Assembly: GCF_001038505.1 (NCBI RefSeq)
Contig: NZ_LDPY01000001.1
Span: 3,410,001 to 3,474,000 of the forward strand
Origin: Puniceibacterium sp. IMCC21224
Lineage (GTDB): Bacteria; Pseudomonadota; Alphaproteobacteria; Rhodobacterales; Rhodobacteraceae
Direction: 5' to 3'
Length of the DNA stretch: 64,000 bases
The notes below the pieces were generated by a model. It did no database searches. It saw only the letters and a list, made by a program, of their open reading frames with translations, and had not been told where the DNA came from. Made by a program: the position numbers and the translations under genes. Each line of letters opens with the position of its first letter. Within the stretch, counting starts at the first letter, position 1. Positions 27,055-35,902 of the stretch are shown here, one piece after another.

Positions 27055-28689
27055 ATGGACGATTTCTCTAGCGACGACACCACAACAGGACAACTTTCAA
27101 TTGGCGGCACATCCGGGGGCGAGTTGGAAGAGATCGGTGATACCGACTGGTTTGCGATCACCCTCGAAGCGGGCATGCACTATGAGTTCAACCAGACTGG
27201 CGCATTTTCAGGCGGGGGCACACTGGACGATCCCTACCTGGAATTGTATGATAGGTCCGGTAACTTTCTAGCTGGTAACGACGACTATGATAGTCTGGAT
27301 TCAAAGATTATCGGCATCCAGGCCCAGTATTCAGGAACATACTACCTGAGCGCGGGGGCCTATTCTTTCGACGATTTTGGCACATACACCGTTTCCGCCT
27401 TTGAACTTTTCGATCTCATCTCTGCAGATACGGATACTGTTGGCGAAATTGGCGTGAATGAATCGGTCGAGGGCGTGTTTGACTACGATCTTGATGACGA
27501 CTGGTACGCGATAACCCTTGCGCAAGACGAAAGAATCCAAGTCACAATCGCGGATTCCGTCGACACGCCATTCGCACTATGGATCCCTCGCGTCTCGATC
27601 TATGACGCCACAGGTGCCCTGTTGACCGATAGTCCCGACTTCTACGAAAACGTCTGGGGGATCGATGAATTCCAGGCAGAGTATGACGGAACGTATTACA
27701 TCGGTGCCACCGACTATGCGCTTTATCCCACGGATTACGTGCTGCAAGTTTTGTCGCTCGCCCCAATTCTGGAAACCGGCACGGAAGAGCGTGATACGCT
27801 GACCGGTGGCGCTGGCGATGATGAATTGATCGGACTGGGCCGTGCCGACCGGATCGAAGGGTATGGCGGCGACGATTTTCTAGACGGCGGCGACGGCAGC
27901 GATGAATTGCTGGGCGGCGCAGGCGACGACACCATCCTCGGCGGCGACGGCAACGACGCCATCGCAGCGTCAGACGGAAACGACAGCGTCGACGGCGGCG
28001 CGGGAAACGATATCATTGGCGGCGGGCTGGGCGATGACATCCTGCGCGGTGGAGATGGCCGTGACGGCATCAAGGCGGGCGACGGCGACGATCTTGTGAT
28101 CGGCGGCGAAGGAAACGACCGTCTGGCAGGCGGCTGGGGTCATGACGTTTTGATTGGTGGCGCTGGCAACGACGACATTGGTGGCGGCGATGGACGAGAT
28201 ACCATTTATGCCGGTCAGGGCAACGACACTGTAGGTGGCGGGTATAGCGGCGATATCATGATCCTGGGTGCGGGCGATGACGTCGCCTATGGCGGCGAGG
28301 GCGCAGACTGGATTTCCGGCGGCACTGGCGACGATATCCTGTTCGGGGGCACCACCTACAACTATTACTACTACTATTACTCAACCAGCCCGGACGATAC
28401 CCTGATCGGCGGCGCGGGGGATGACATCATGACTGGCGGCGGTGGTGCTGACAGCTTTGTGTTTGATGTGTTCAACATGGGTGAAGTCGACCAGATCACT
28501 GACTTTGCTCTGTACGAAGATAACCTCATCCTCTCCGGTATTGCAGGCGACGACCCCGAAGCGCAATTCGCCGCTCTGACGTTCAGTGACGTCGATGGCG
28601 GGACATTGATCGAATATGAGGGGCATACGATCAATCTGGACAACGTGTTGTCGGCTGATCTTGGGCTGGATCATTTCGTGTTTCTCTGA
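27055..28689 (+). CDS. RTX calcium-binding protein with two PPC-like domains
   Basis: A 544-residue protein predicted to be secreted by a type I system. Residues about 10-115 and 120-235 are two pre-peptidase C-terminal (PPC)-like beta domains, seen as GDTDWFAITLEAGMHYEF and DDDWYAITLAQDERIQV, each closing with GTYYxxA. Residues about 245-440 hold many RTX nonapeptides (GGxGxDxLx: GGAGDDTILGG, GGEGNDRLAGG) that bind Ca2+ in a beta-roll. A final domain (about 450-544) carries the expected C-terminal secretion signal. There is no N-terminal signal peptide. The start is ATG 27055, nine bases after AAGGA. A six-Tyr run interrupts the repeats. No catalytic domain is recognised and no T1SS genes are nearby. 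Confidence 0.88.
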   Translation: MDDFSSDDTTTGQLSIGGTSGGELEEIGDTDWFAITLEAGMHYEFNQTGAFSGGGTLDDPYLELYDRSGNFLAGNDDYDSLDSKIIGIQAQYSGTYYLSAGAYSFDDFGTYTVSAFELFDLISADTDTVGEIGVNESVEGVFDYDLDDDWYAITLAQDERIQVTIADSVDTPFALWIPRVSIYDATGALLTDSPDFYENVWGIDEFQAEYDGTYYIGATDYALYPTDYVLQVLSLAPILETGTEERDTLTGGAGDDELIGLGRADRIEGYGGDDFLDGGDGSDELLGGAGDDTILGGDGNDAIAASDGNDSVDGGAGNDIIGGGLGDDILRGGDGRDGIKAGDGDDLVIGGEGNDRLAGGWGHDVLIGGAGNDDIGGGDGRDTIYAGQGNDTVGGGYSGDIMILGAGDDVAYGGEGADWISGGTGDDILFGGTTYNYYYYYYSTSPDDTLIGGAGDDIMTGGGGADSFVFDVFNMGEVDQITDFALYEDNLILSGIAGDDPEAQFAALTFSDVDGGTLIEYEGHTINLDNVLSADLGLDHFVFL

Positions 28690-28749
28690 CGCCCCCCCGG
28701 TTGTGCCGTCAAAGCATCGCCTTGGCCTGATGGATTGTGACAGCCTGCC

Positions 28750-28776
28750 CCGCCCCCCCCGGGGGCGGTTATTTTT
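28750..28776 (+). terminator. Rho-independent terminator after the RTX gene
   Basis: Stem ccgccccc (28750-28757) and gggggcgg (28761-28768) with a three-C loop, followed by TTATTTTT (28769-28776), about 60 bases after the RTX stop codon. Confidence 0.85.
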
Positions 28777-28815
28777 CGTTTACCGACCGTAATTGGATGC
28801 GATACACCCTGCCCC

Positions 28816-29337
28816 ATGACCGTTCACATCGTTGAAACCGCGCGCCTGCGCCTTGAACCCTTTGCCCCCAGCCACCGCGCCGGGCTGTGCGCAATGGATA
28901 GCGATCCGCAGCTCATGCGCTATATCGGCGACGGCCAACCCAAACCCCCCGCAGACACCGATGCCGCCATCGCGCGCGTTCAGACCCGCTGGGCAGACCT
29001 GGGCTATTCGTGGTGGAGCCTGTTTTTGCATCGCTCGAACGAGGTTATCGGCGCCGCCTGCGTGCAGAATCTGGCTAATCAACCTGACGCGCCACTGGAA
29101 ATCGGTTGGCGGTTGCGCCCGGAATTTAGGGGGCAAGGCTACGCGACCGAAGCGGGGCGCGCGGCGGTCAACTTTGCCTTTGACACATTAGGGGCGCGCT
29201 ATTTGATGGCAGTGGCACATCCTGAAAATTTAGCCTCGCACCGGGTGATGCAACGACTGGGCATGACCTGTCTGGGGATTCAGACCCACTATGACCAGCC
29301 CTGCACCGTCTATGAACGGCACCGGCCCACCATCTGA
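28816..29337 (+). CDS. GNAT family N-acetyltransferase (RimJ/RimL-like)
   Basis: A 173-residue GNAT acetyltransferase of the RimJ/RimL-like group, which transfers acetyl from acetyl-CoA to an amine. The N-terminal ETARLRLEPF is typical of the group. The central beta strands LEIGWRLRPEFRGQGYATEA carry the acetyl-CoA pyrophosphate-binding loop (RGQGYA). The C-terminal part includes NLASHRVMQRLGM, another group hallmark. The substrate is unknown. It stands alone between two terminators. Confidence 0.9.
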   Translation: MTVHIVETARLRLEPFAPSHRAGLCAMDSDPQLMRYIGDGQPKPPADTDAAIARVQTRWADLGYSWWSLFLHRSNEVIGAACVQNLANQPDAPLEIGWRLRPEFRGQGYATEAGRAAVNFAFDTLGARYLMAVAHPENLASHRVMQRLGMTCLGIQTHYDQPCTVYERHRPTI

Positions 29338-29381
29338 CCCAATCGGCCGTTTCGTCCCACGCCCCATCGCGGCGCAACGTA

Positions 29382-29409
29382 AAGGCCCGCGCGGATCCGC
29401 ACGGGCCTT
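29382..29409. terminator. Bidirectional terminator between the GNAT gene and trcR
   Basis: Stem aaggcccg (29382-29389) and cgggcctt (29402-29409); the 12-base loop itself contains the palindrome gcggatccgc. It lies between the ends of two convergent genes, so it can serve both strands, although the T/A flanks are short. Confidence 0.65.
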
Positions 29410-29430
29410 GGCATCCCAAACGGGGTGGGA

Positions 29431-30198
29431 TCAGCTCCGAGGATCGTCGCTGTCGTCTTCATCCTCGTCGTCGTCTTTTTCTGGCAGATTAAAGAAGCTG
29501 TCCGCATCGGCAAAATCCTTGTCGCTGCGCTTGTCTTCCTCATCTTCACGCGGATCGGTCAGGCTAAAGGTTTCCAGCCCCTCGATCGCCGTCGGCAGGC
29601 GCGGTTCGATGTCCATACCAAGGCTCTGCTCGGTGCTGACCAGCTTGCGACGCTCGTCATCACTCAGCACGCCGCCAGCTTTCTTCGACGCCTTCTGAAC
29701 AGCGGCATCAAGCTCGGACTGCTTGCACAGCCCCAGCGCGACCGGGTCGATCGGCTGAATGTTTCCGATGTTCCAATGGGTCCGCTCGCGGATCGCCTGG
29801 ATCGTCGGCTTGGTGGTACCCACCAGCTTGCTGACTTGGCCATCGGTCAGCTCCGGGTGAAACTTGACCAGCCACAGGATCGAAGCCGGGCGATCCTGCC
29901 GCTTGCTGAGCGGGGTGTAGCGCGGACCGCGCCGCTTTTCTTCGCCCACTGCTGAGGCGTTGAACTTCAGCTTCAACTTATAGAACGCCTCTTTTTCGCC
30001 CTTGTCGATCTCTGCCTGCACCAGTTGGTTGTTGGCAATCGGGTCGAAACCCTTGACGCCAACGGCCACATCACCGTCGGCAATGCCCTGCACTTCCAGC
30101 TCGTGCATGCCGGTAAAATCCGCGATCTGCTTGAAGGTCAGGGTCGTGTTGTCCACCAGCCAAACGGCGGTGGCGCGTGCCATGATCGGTAAGCCCAT
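29431..30198 (-). CDS. trcR: Cell-cycle transcriptional regulator TrcR (DUF1013 family)
   Basis: A 255-residue DUF1013 protein, conserved across Alphaproteobacteria and named TrcR for its role in cell-cycle transcription. The N-terminus (MARATAVWLVDNTTLTFKQI) and helix-turn-helix-like segments (LTFKQIADFTGMHELEVQGI and LTDGQVSKLVGTTKPTIQAI) match the family. The last 45 residues are very acidic and low in complexity (EKDDDEDEDDSDD) and probably disordered. The ATG at 30198 follows AAGGAG at six bases, which decides the start against a longer reading. It is convergent with the GNAT gene and divergent from the RNase T2 gene. Confidence 0.88.
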   Translation of the reverse strand: MGLPIMARATAVWLVDNTTLTFKQIADFTGMHELEVQGIADGDVAVGVKGFDPIANNQLVQAEIDKGEKEAFYKLKLKFNASAVGEEKRRGPRYTPLSKRQDRPASILWLVKFHPELTDGQVSKLVGTTKPTIQAIRERTHWNIGNIQPIDPVALGLCKQSELDAAVQKASKKAGGVLSDDERRKLVSTEQSLGMDIEPRLPTAIEGLETFSLTDPREDEEDKRSDKDFADADSFFNLPEKDDDEDEDDSDDPRS

Positions 30199-30327
30199 TC
30201 CACATCTCCTTGCGCATGTCTTCCCCGGCGCCCGGGGGTCCAAGCGGCTCTGGCGTCCAGAGCAGGTTTCCGTTGTCGGGGAACTTGGCGGCCTTATAGT
30301 CGCCCTGACCTCAAGAGGAAAGAGAAA

Positions 30328-30957
30328 ATGCGCTGGCTGATACCGCTGCTTCTGACCGCAACCCTGGCCCGCGCCGATGGCGAAGCGGCAGGCGAATTCG
30401 ACTATTACGTGTTGGCGCTTAGCTGGTCGCCCAGTTGGTGCGCACTCGAAGGGGATGCGCGCGAGTCACCGCAATGCGACCCGGCGCGTGATTTTGGCTG
30501 GGTCATGCACGGACTCTGGCCGCAGTTTCACCGCGGCTACCCATCGTATTGCCAAAGTTCCGAGGCCCCGCCATCGCGCCGCATGTCCGCCGCGATGGCC
30601 GACATCATGGGCACGTCCGGGTCGGCCTGGTATCAGTGGAAGAAACACGGGATCTGCTCGGGCCTGTCTGCCGCGAACTACTACGCCCTCGCACGCGAGG
30701 CCTATGAACGCGTCACCCGCCCCGAGGTGCTACGCCGCCTGACCAAACCCGTAACCCTGCCCGCCAAGCTGATCGAAGAGGCCTTCATCAGGGCCAACCC
30801 CGGATTGGACCCCGACATGATCACCATCACCTGTGCATCTGGCCGGATTCAAGAGGCGCGCCTGTGCCTGTCCCGCACCCTCGACCCGGTGCCCTGCGGG
30901 TCGGATGTGGTGCGCGACTGCCGGATGGACAACGCCCTGCTCGACCCCGTGCGCTGA
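30328..30957 (+). CDS. Ribonuclease T2 family protein
   Basis: A 209-residue secreted RNase of the T2 family (RNase I-like), which cuts single-stranded RNA through a 2',3'-cyclic phosphate intermediate. A signal peptide covers about residues 1-16 (MRWLIPLLLTATLARA). The two conserved active-site segments are present: CAS I as MHGLWPQ and CAS II as WKKHGIC, each with its catalytic His. Several Cys residues suggest disulfides in the periplasm. AGAGGAAAG precedes the ATG. A role in periplasmic RNA scavenging is the usual expectation. Confidence 0.93.
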   Translation: MRWLIPLLLTATLARADGEAAGEFDYYVLALSWSPSWCALEGDARESPQCDPARDFGWVMHGLWPQFHRGYPSYCQSSEAPPSRRMSAAMADIMGTSGSAWYQWKKHGICSGLSAANYYALAREAYERVTRPEVLRRLTKPVTLPAKLIEEAFIRANPGLDPDMITITCASGRIQEARLCLSRTLDPVPCGSDVVRDCRMDNALLDPVR

Positions 30958-31056
30958 CCGACTGGGCCGAACAGGCAAATCCTGACCCTGTCCAGCGGCA
31001 ACAACCGGCTGGCACAGGTGCGTGGCAGCACACCGCAACCGCCACGCGCAACATCC

Positions 31057-32037
31057 CTATACAGTCAGAACCGTACTGCCCGTGGTCTGACGCGCCTCTA
31101 GCGCGCGATGAGCGTCGGCGACATCGTCAAGCGCAAAGCGTTGGTCAATACGAATGTTCACCGCGCCTGACGTGACCTTGGCAAAGAGCATCGTCGCCAT
31201 TTCCTGACAATTCTCGTGCCTTGCGATATGGGTAAATATCGTTGGGCGCGTGATCTTGAGCGAGCCTTTCTGCCCCAAAACCCCGATGTTCAGCGGCGGC
31301 ACCGGACCAGACGCATTCCCGAACGAGATCATCATTCCCAACGGCCTGAGGCAGTCGAGCGAACCTTCGAACGTATCCTTGCCAACCGCATCCATCACCA
31401 CATCGACGCCGTGGCCGTCGGTCAGGTCGCGTACCTTTTCAACCCAGTCGCCGGCGCGGTAATTGACGCAATGTGTCGCCCCGTGTTCCAGCGCCAGCGC
31501 ACATTTTTCATCCGAACCGGCGGTGCCGATCAGCTTGATCCCTTCGGAACGGGCCCACTGGCAGGCAATCAACCCGACGCCGCCCGCAGCAGCATGAAAC
31601 AGCACGATGTCGCCACGTTTCAGCGGGGTTGTGCGGTGAAACAGATACTGCACCGTCAGCCCTTTGAGCATCATCCCCGCACCTTCCTCGAACGAGATGT
31701 CATCGGGCAGCGGGCAGACCTGAGCAGCAGGCATCACCCGTGCCTGCGTATAGGCGCCCGGCGGCTGCGCGGCATAGGCGGCACGATCCCCGATCCTCAG
31801 ATGCGTGACGCCCTCGCCCACCGCCTCGATCACGCCGGCGGCTTCCATGCCCAGCGCATGGGGCAACTGCATCGGATACAGCCCCGAGCGTTGGTAAACG
31901 TCGATAAAATTCAAACCGCAGGCAGCGTGCCGGATGCGGATTTCACCCGGAGCGGGATCCCCCACTTCGCGATCAACGATCCTGAACATTTCTGGCCCGC
32001 CATGGGCCTCGATCAGCGCGGTTCTTGCAGTCGTCAT
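31057..32037 (-). CDS. NADPH:quinone oxidoreductase, zinc-less MDR family
   Basis: A 326-residue medium-chain dehydrogenase/reductase of the quinone oxidoreductase (QOR) type. The N-terminal half is a GroES-like domain; the Rossmann half begins near residue 140 with VLFHAAAGGVGLIACQWA, where the AAGGVG loop binds NADPH. YQRSGLYPMQLPHALGMEAAGV is the classic QOR segment. The Cys/His zinc ligands of alcohol dehydrogenases are absent. The ATG at 32037 is chosen; a longer in-frame reading has no ribosome site. It is tandem with a second, PIG3-like oxidoreductase upstream and convergent with the RNase T2 gene. Confidence 0.9.
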   Translation of the reverse strand: MTTARTALIEAHGGPEMFRIVDREVGDPAPGEIRIRHAACGLNFIDVYQRSGLYPMQLPHALGMEAAGVIEAVGEGVTHLRIGDRAAYAAQPPGAYTQARVMPAAQVCPLPDDISFEEGAGMMLKGLTVQYLFHRTTPLKRGDIVLFHAAAGGVGLIACQWARSEGIKLIGTAGSDEKCALALEHGATHCVNYRAGDWVEKVRDLTDGHGVDVVMDAVGKDTFEGSLDCLRPLGMMISFGNASGPVPPLNIGVLGQKGSLKITRPTIFTHIARHENCQEMATMLFAKVTSGAVNIRIDQRFALDDVADAHRALEARQTTGSTVLTV

Positions 32038-32122
32038 GTGACATTCCCCCCTATTAATTCTCTGGCCGCAGCGCGACTCTTGATTTGTTTTCCGCATCAC
32101 TCAGAGCATGCGGTTTGAAATT

Positions 32123-33109
32123 TCAGCCGCCGACCCGCAACACGATTTTGCCGATATGGCCGCTCGATTCCATCCGCGTATGGGCCGCGGCGGCGGCATC
32201 CAGCGCGAATTCCTGATCCATCACCGGCGCTATTTGCCCCGTGACCAAAAGCGGCCAGACCTGACTGCGCAGATCGTCAGCGATCCCTGCCTTGGCCAGA
32301 TCGCTTTGCGGACGCAGGGTGCTGCCGGTGATGGTCAACCGCCGCATCATCACATGGGCAAAGTTCAACTCGATCTTTGGACCATTGAGAAAGGCGATCT
32401 GCACCAACCGTCCGTCATCGGCCAGCGCCCGGACGTTGCGCGGCAGGTAATCGCCTCCGACCATGTCGAGGATCAGATTGGCACCGCCTTCGGCGCGCAA
32501 CACGTCAACAAAATCCACGTCACGGTAGTTGACCGCCTGTTCGGCGCCCAAGTCCACGCAGACCCGGCATTTGTCAGCCGAGCCCGCCGTGGCAAACACC
32601 CGCGCACCAAAATGCCGGGCAAGCTGTATCGCCGTGGTGCCAATGCCACTGGACCCGCCATGTACAAGGAACCGCTCGCCCGCCTTGAGGCCACCGCGTA
32701 GGAACACGTTGCTCCAGACGGTAAAAAACGTCTCGGGCAGGCAAGCGGCCTGTTTGAGGCCCATGCCTTCGGGCACCGGCAGGCAATGTGCTGCGGGTGT
32801 GACCACGTAGTCCGCATATCCGCCACCGGGCAACAGGGCGCAGACCTTGTCGCCCACCGACAGATCCGTGACACCTTCGCCCAGCGCGGCCACCTCACCC
32901 GACGCTTCGAGCCCTGGCAGATCACTGGCCCCTTTTGGCGGTGCATAGCTGCCCGCACGTTGGAGAGCATCAGGGCGATTCACCCCGGCAAAGGCGACCT
33001 TTAACAGCACCTGACCATGGGCCGGACTCGGACGTGGTCGTTGCACCGGAGTCAGAACCTCGGGGCCGCCGGGTTTGCTGATTTCGACCGCGCGCATCAT
33101 CTCTGTCAT
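32123..33109 (-). CDS. NAD(P)H-quinone oxidoreductase, PIG3 family
   Basis: A 328-residue zinc-less medium-chain reductase of the PIG3 (TP53I3-like) group. Its N-terminus RAVEISKPGGPEVL and segment NRPDALQRAGSYAPPKGASD are typical, and the cofactor loop is HGGSSGIGTTAIQLA. It reduces quinones by one electron or acts on unsaturated carbonyls; the true substrate is unknown. AAGGA precedes the ATG. It lies 86 bases upstream of the related QOR gene (both leftward) and 42 bases after coq9. The link to COQ9 makes a role with quinones plausible but unproven. Confidence 0.9.
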   Translation of the reverse strand: MTEMMRAVEISKPGGPEVLTPVQRPRPSPAHGQVLLKVAFAGVNRPDALQRAGSYAPPKGASDLPGLEASGEVAALGEGVTDLSVGDKVCALLPGGGYADYVVTPAAHCLPVPEGMGLKQAACLPETFFTVWSNVFLRGGLKAGERFLVHGGSSGIGTTAIQLARHFGARVFATAGSADKCRVCVDLGAEQAVNYRDVDFVDVLRAEGGANLILDMVGGDYLPRNVRALADDGRLVQIAFLNGPKIELNFAHVMMRRLTITGSTLRPQSDLAKAGIADDLRSQVWPLLVTGQIAPVMDQEFALDAAAAAHTRMESSGHIGKIVLRVGG

Positions 33110-33151
33110 CTTTTTTGTCCTTATTCTGTTCCACGAACGCCTGGTCGTGAC

Positions 33152-33820
33152 CTAGTAGCCACCGGGCACATCCCTGCGCGCCTGCGGTGCACGGACCCGC
33201 GCCAGCACACGTTCGGGTCCTGCCAATATGCGGCTCAGCAGTGGGTTGGCCCGCACCGACGCCTTGACCTTTTCGATCCGCATCACGTCATCGATCCGCC
33301 GGTCAAGGAAATCCCAGGTCGCAGACGCATCGGGCGAATCATCGCCCAGCCAGAACAAGACCGTGGCGGAATAAACGCCGCTTAGCGTCACGCGTTTGCT
33401 GTACCAGTTGAAATCGTCTGACGTATCGCCCAGCGCCGTCCAGACCGCATCTGCCGTGCCCCAGATCAGCCGCGCCCCATCCGCTGCGTAGGGTGGTAGC
33501 GCAAACAACGTCGTGCCCCGGCGCACCACCTCGCGATTTTCGGCAGCTTGAATCCGGGTGCGCACGGCCAAAGCGACTTTGTCGCGGTATTTCATCCCAT
33601 CCATATCGGACGCCGCCATGCGTTCACCCATCTGGGCATCCCCCTGGCGGTGATAGGCCATGGCAAGATCAACCGCGCCGCGCGGCAACAGTGCTCGCGC
33701 CAGCACCGGGCCAACGCCGCTTTCTGCGATGGCGGCCTGAAACGATGCTTCGGACCAGCCGTCGAACGGTACATGCAGCAGCGCTGCTTCCAGCAGTCTA
33801 AGTGTTGAATCGTCCTGCAT
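33152..33820 (-). CDS. COQ9 family protein (ubiquinone biosynthesis)
   Basis: A 222-residue COQ9-family protein. The TetR-like fold of COQ9 binds lipids and isoprenoids and helps the COQ7 hydroxylase in ubiquinone synthesis; bacterial relatives were first described as rpsU-divergently transcribed proteins, exactly the arrangement seen here. The segments WSEASFQAAIAESGV and SDDFNWYSKRVTLSGVYSAT are characteristic. The ATG at 33820 is preceded by a G-rich ribosome site; a longer in-frame reading is rejected. It faces rpsU across a 113-base promoter region. Confidence 0.9.
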   Translation of the reverse strand: MQDDSTLRLLEAALLHVPFDGWSEASFQAAIAESGVGPVLARALLPRGAVDLAMAYHRQGDAQMGERMAASDMDGMKYRDKVALAVRTRIQAAENREVVRRGTTLFALPPYAADGARLIWGTADAVWTALGDTSDDFNWYSKRVTLSGVYSATVLFWLGDDSPDASATWDFLDRRIDDVMRIEKVKASVRANPLLSRILAGPERVLARVRAPQARRDVPGGY

Positions 33821-33852
33821 CGGACACCCCCTTTCGGTCATCTTTGGCACCC

Positions 33853-33881
33853 TAGACAAACTAGATCGGCTTTGCTATACG
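33853..33881 (+). promoter_or_regulatory. Sigma-70 promoter of rpsU
   Basis: A -35 box TAGACA (33853-33858), a 17-base spacer and a -10 box TATACG (33876-33881), 52 bases before the rpsU start codon. The rpmI promoter in this window uses the same -10 hexamer. Confidence 0.7.
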
Positions 33882-33933
33882 GCCAATTCCTGCAAATCCT
33901 TGCAACTCAAACTAGAAAGGTGGTGAAAACCAC

Positions 33934-34140
33934 ATGCAGGTTAGTGTTCGCGACAACAATGTCGATCAGGCCCTTCGGGCTCTGAAGAAAAAGCTACAGC
34001 GTGAAGGCGTGTTCCGCGAAATGAAGCTCAAGCAACATTTCGAGAAACCGTCCGAGAAGAAAGCCCGCGAGAAAGCCGAAGCAATTCGGCGTGCCCGCAA
34101 GCTGGCTCGCAAGAAATTGCAACGCGAAGGCATGATGTGA
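33934..34140 (+). CDS. rpsU: 30S ribosomal protein S21
   Basis: A 68-residue, very basic S21, a late-assembling small-subunit protein that helps initiation. The N-terminus [20 protein letters not shown] is diagnostic, and the C-terminal half is a run of Lys/Arg-rich helix ([19 protein letters not shown]). GAAAGGTGG precedes the ATG. It is a single-gene unit with its own promoter and terminator, divergent from coq9. Confidence 0.97.
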   Translation: MQVSVRDNNVDQALRALKKKLQREGVFREMKLKQHFEKPSEKKAREKAEAIRRARKLARKKLQREGMM

Positions 34141-34181
34141 TCTGGCGTCACACTGTTTTCTGACACTTATGAGATCGGACG

Positions 34182-34214
34182 ACCCCCGGGCCCACGCTTC
34201 GGGGGTTTTCTTTT
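34182..34214 (+). terminator. Rho-independent terminator of rpsU
   Basis: Stem acccccg (34182-34188) and cgggggt (34200-34206), loop of 11, followed by TTTTCTTTT (34206-34214), 41 bases after the stop codon. Confidence 0.85.
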
Positions 34215-34257
34215 GCCAATACGTTTCAACCGGAGGCGAATACGCCCCCGGCTACAT

Positions 34258-35844
34258 TTACATCCCGTCGGCCAGGATCATGTCCGCCGCCTTTTCGGCG
34301 ATCATGATCGTTGGTGCATTGGTATTGCCGCTGACGATCCGTGGCATCACGCTGGCATCCACCACCCGCAACCCGTCGACCCCATTGACCCGCAACCCGC
34401 CATCAAGCGGCGCATCAGTATCAGGCCCCATGCGCACCGTACCGACCGGGTGAAAAATCGTGGTCCCCACATCGCCGGCAGCCTGCATCAGATCTGCGTC
34501 GGTTTCATAAGTCGGCCCCGGTTTCTGTTCTTCGGGCAGGTATCTCTGCATCGGGGCCTGGGCCATGATCCGTCGTGTCAGGCGAATGGCATCTACCGCC
34601 ACCCTGCGGTCGCCCTCAGTGCTCAGATAGTTCGGCGCGATCTCGGGTGCGGCGCGAAAGTCCGGACTGCTCAGATGCACATGGCCGCGCGACTCGGGCC
34701 GCAGATTGCAGACGCTTGCGGTAATCGCCGGATAATTGTGCAGTGCCTCGCCAAAGGCGCCCAAGGACAGCGGCTGCACGTGATATTCCAGATCCGCCGT
34801 CTCAAGCCCGTCGCGCGAGCGTGCAAATGCCCCCAACTGGCTGGGTGCCATCGACATCGGACCAGACCGACGCAGGGCATATTCTGCCGCGATCCGCGCC
34901 TTGCCAATCCACGAATTCGCCATTGTGTTCAGTGTATGCGCCCCAGTCAGCCGCCACGAACAGCGCAGTTGCAAATGGTCCTGAAGGTTGCCCCCCACGC
35001 CCGGCATGTCGCGGCGCACCGCAATCCCATGGCGTTGCAGCAGCTCACCCGGCCCCAGCCCAGACAATTGCAGCAGATGCGGCGACCCAATGGCCCCCGC
35101 TGACAGGATCACCCCAGCGCCAGCGCGCACCTCGTGGACCAGCCCGTCACGCTCATACGCAACGCCGACGACCCGTTCACCTTCAAAGATCAGTTTGCGC
35201 ACCTGCGCCTGCGTCTCAACCTTGAGCCGGTCGTTGGTGACCGTGCGCAGAAACGCCTTGGCCGTGTTCATCCGCCAACCATTGCGCTGATTGACACGAA
35301 AATAGCCAACACCTTCGTTGTCACCGGTGTTGAAATCAGTGACGGCGGGCAGACCCGCCGCCACCGCCGCATCGCGCCAATGATCCAGCACGTCCCAGCG
35401 CAGGCGCTGATTTTCGACCCGCCATTCACCGCCCACACCATGCATGTCCGACGCACCGTCAACATAGTCCTCGGATTTGATGAAATACGGCAACACATCA
35501 TCCCAGGCCCAGCCGGTCAGCCCCATTTGCCGCCAGCCGTCATAGTCTGCCGCCTGCCCACGCAGATAGAGCATTCCGTTGATCGACGAACAGCCGCCCA
35601 GCACCTTACCCCGAGGATAGAGCAGCGACCGTCCGTTCAGGCCGGCCTCAGCTGCAGTGCGAAACATCCAATCCGTGCGCGGATTGCCAATGCAGTACAG
35701 ATACCCCATCGGAATATGCACCCAATGATAATTGTCGCGCCCTCCCGCTTCGAGCAGCAGAACCTTGCGGCCTGCCTCGCTTAGCCGTTTGGCCAGTACG
35801 CTCCCCGCGCTGCCCGCGCCGACAATAATATGATCCCACTGCAT
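34258..35844 (-). CDS. GMC family FAD-dependent oxidoreductase (choline dehydrogenase-like)
   Basis: A 528-residue glucose-methanol-choline oxidoreductase. It shows the N-terminal FAD fold HIIVGAGSAGSVLAKRLSEAG, GMC signature 1 near residue 80 (YPRGKVLGGCSSINGMLYLR), signature 2 (SAGAIGSPHLLQLSGLG), and a C-terminal region with the expected catalytic His (IFHPVGTVRMG) and NTNAPTIMIAEKAADMIL. Relatives oxidise choline or primary alcohols and pass electrons to quinones. No betB, betI or choline transporter is adjacent, so choline itself is unproven as the substrate. The ATG at 35844 follows GGGGGA; the longer in-frame reading is rejected. It is preceded by an Lrp gene on the same strand. Confidence 0.9.
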   Translation of the reverse strand: MQWDHIIVGAGSAGSVLAKRLSEAGRKVLLLEAGGRDNYHWVHIPMGYLYCIGNPRTDWMFRTAAEAGLNGRSLLYPRGKVLGGCSSINGMLYLRGQAADYDGWRQMGLTGWAWDDVLPYFIKSEDYVDGASDMHGVGGEWRVENQRLRWDVLDHWRDAAVAAGLPAVTDFNTGDNEGVGYFRVNQRNGWRMNTAKAFLRTVTNDRLKVETQAQVRKLIFEGERVVGVAYERDGLVHEVRAGAGVILSAGAIGSPHLLQLSGLGPGELLQRHGIAVRRDMPGVGGNLQDHLQLRCSWRLTGAHTLNTMANSWIGKARIAAEYALRRSGPMSMAPSQLGAFARSRDGLETADLEYHVQPLSLGAFGEALHNYPAITASVCNLRPESRGHVHLSSPDFRAAPEIAPNYLSTEGDRRVAVDAIRLTRRIMAQAPMQRYLPEEQKPGPTYETDADLMQAAGDVGTTIFHPVGTVRMGPDTDAPLDGGLRVNGVDGLRVVDASVMPRIVSGNTNAPTIMIAEKAADMILADGM

Positions 35845-35902
35845 TTTTCGTCCCCCTTGCCGGTATCTGTACCAAAGCCCCCCCCGGGTGCAAGGTCGCG
35901 TC

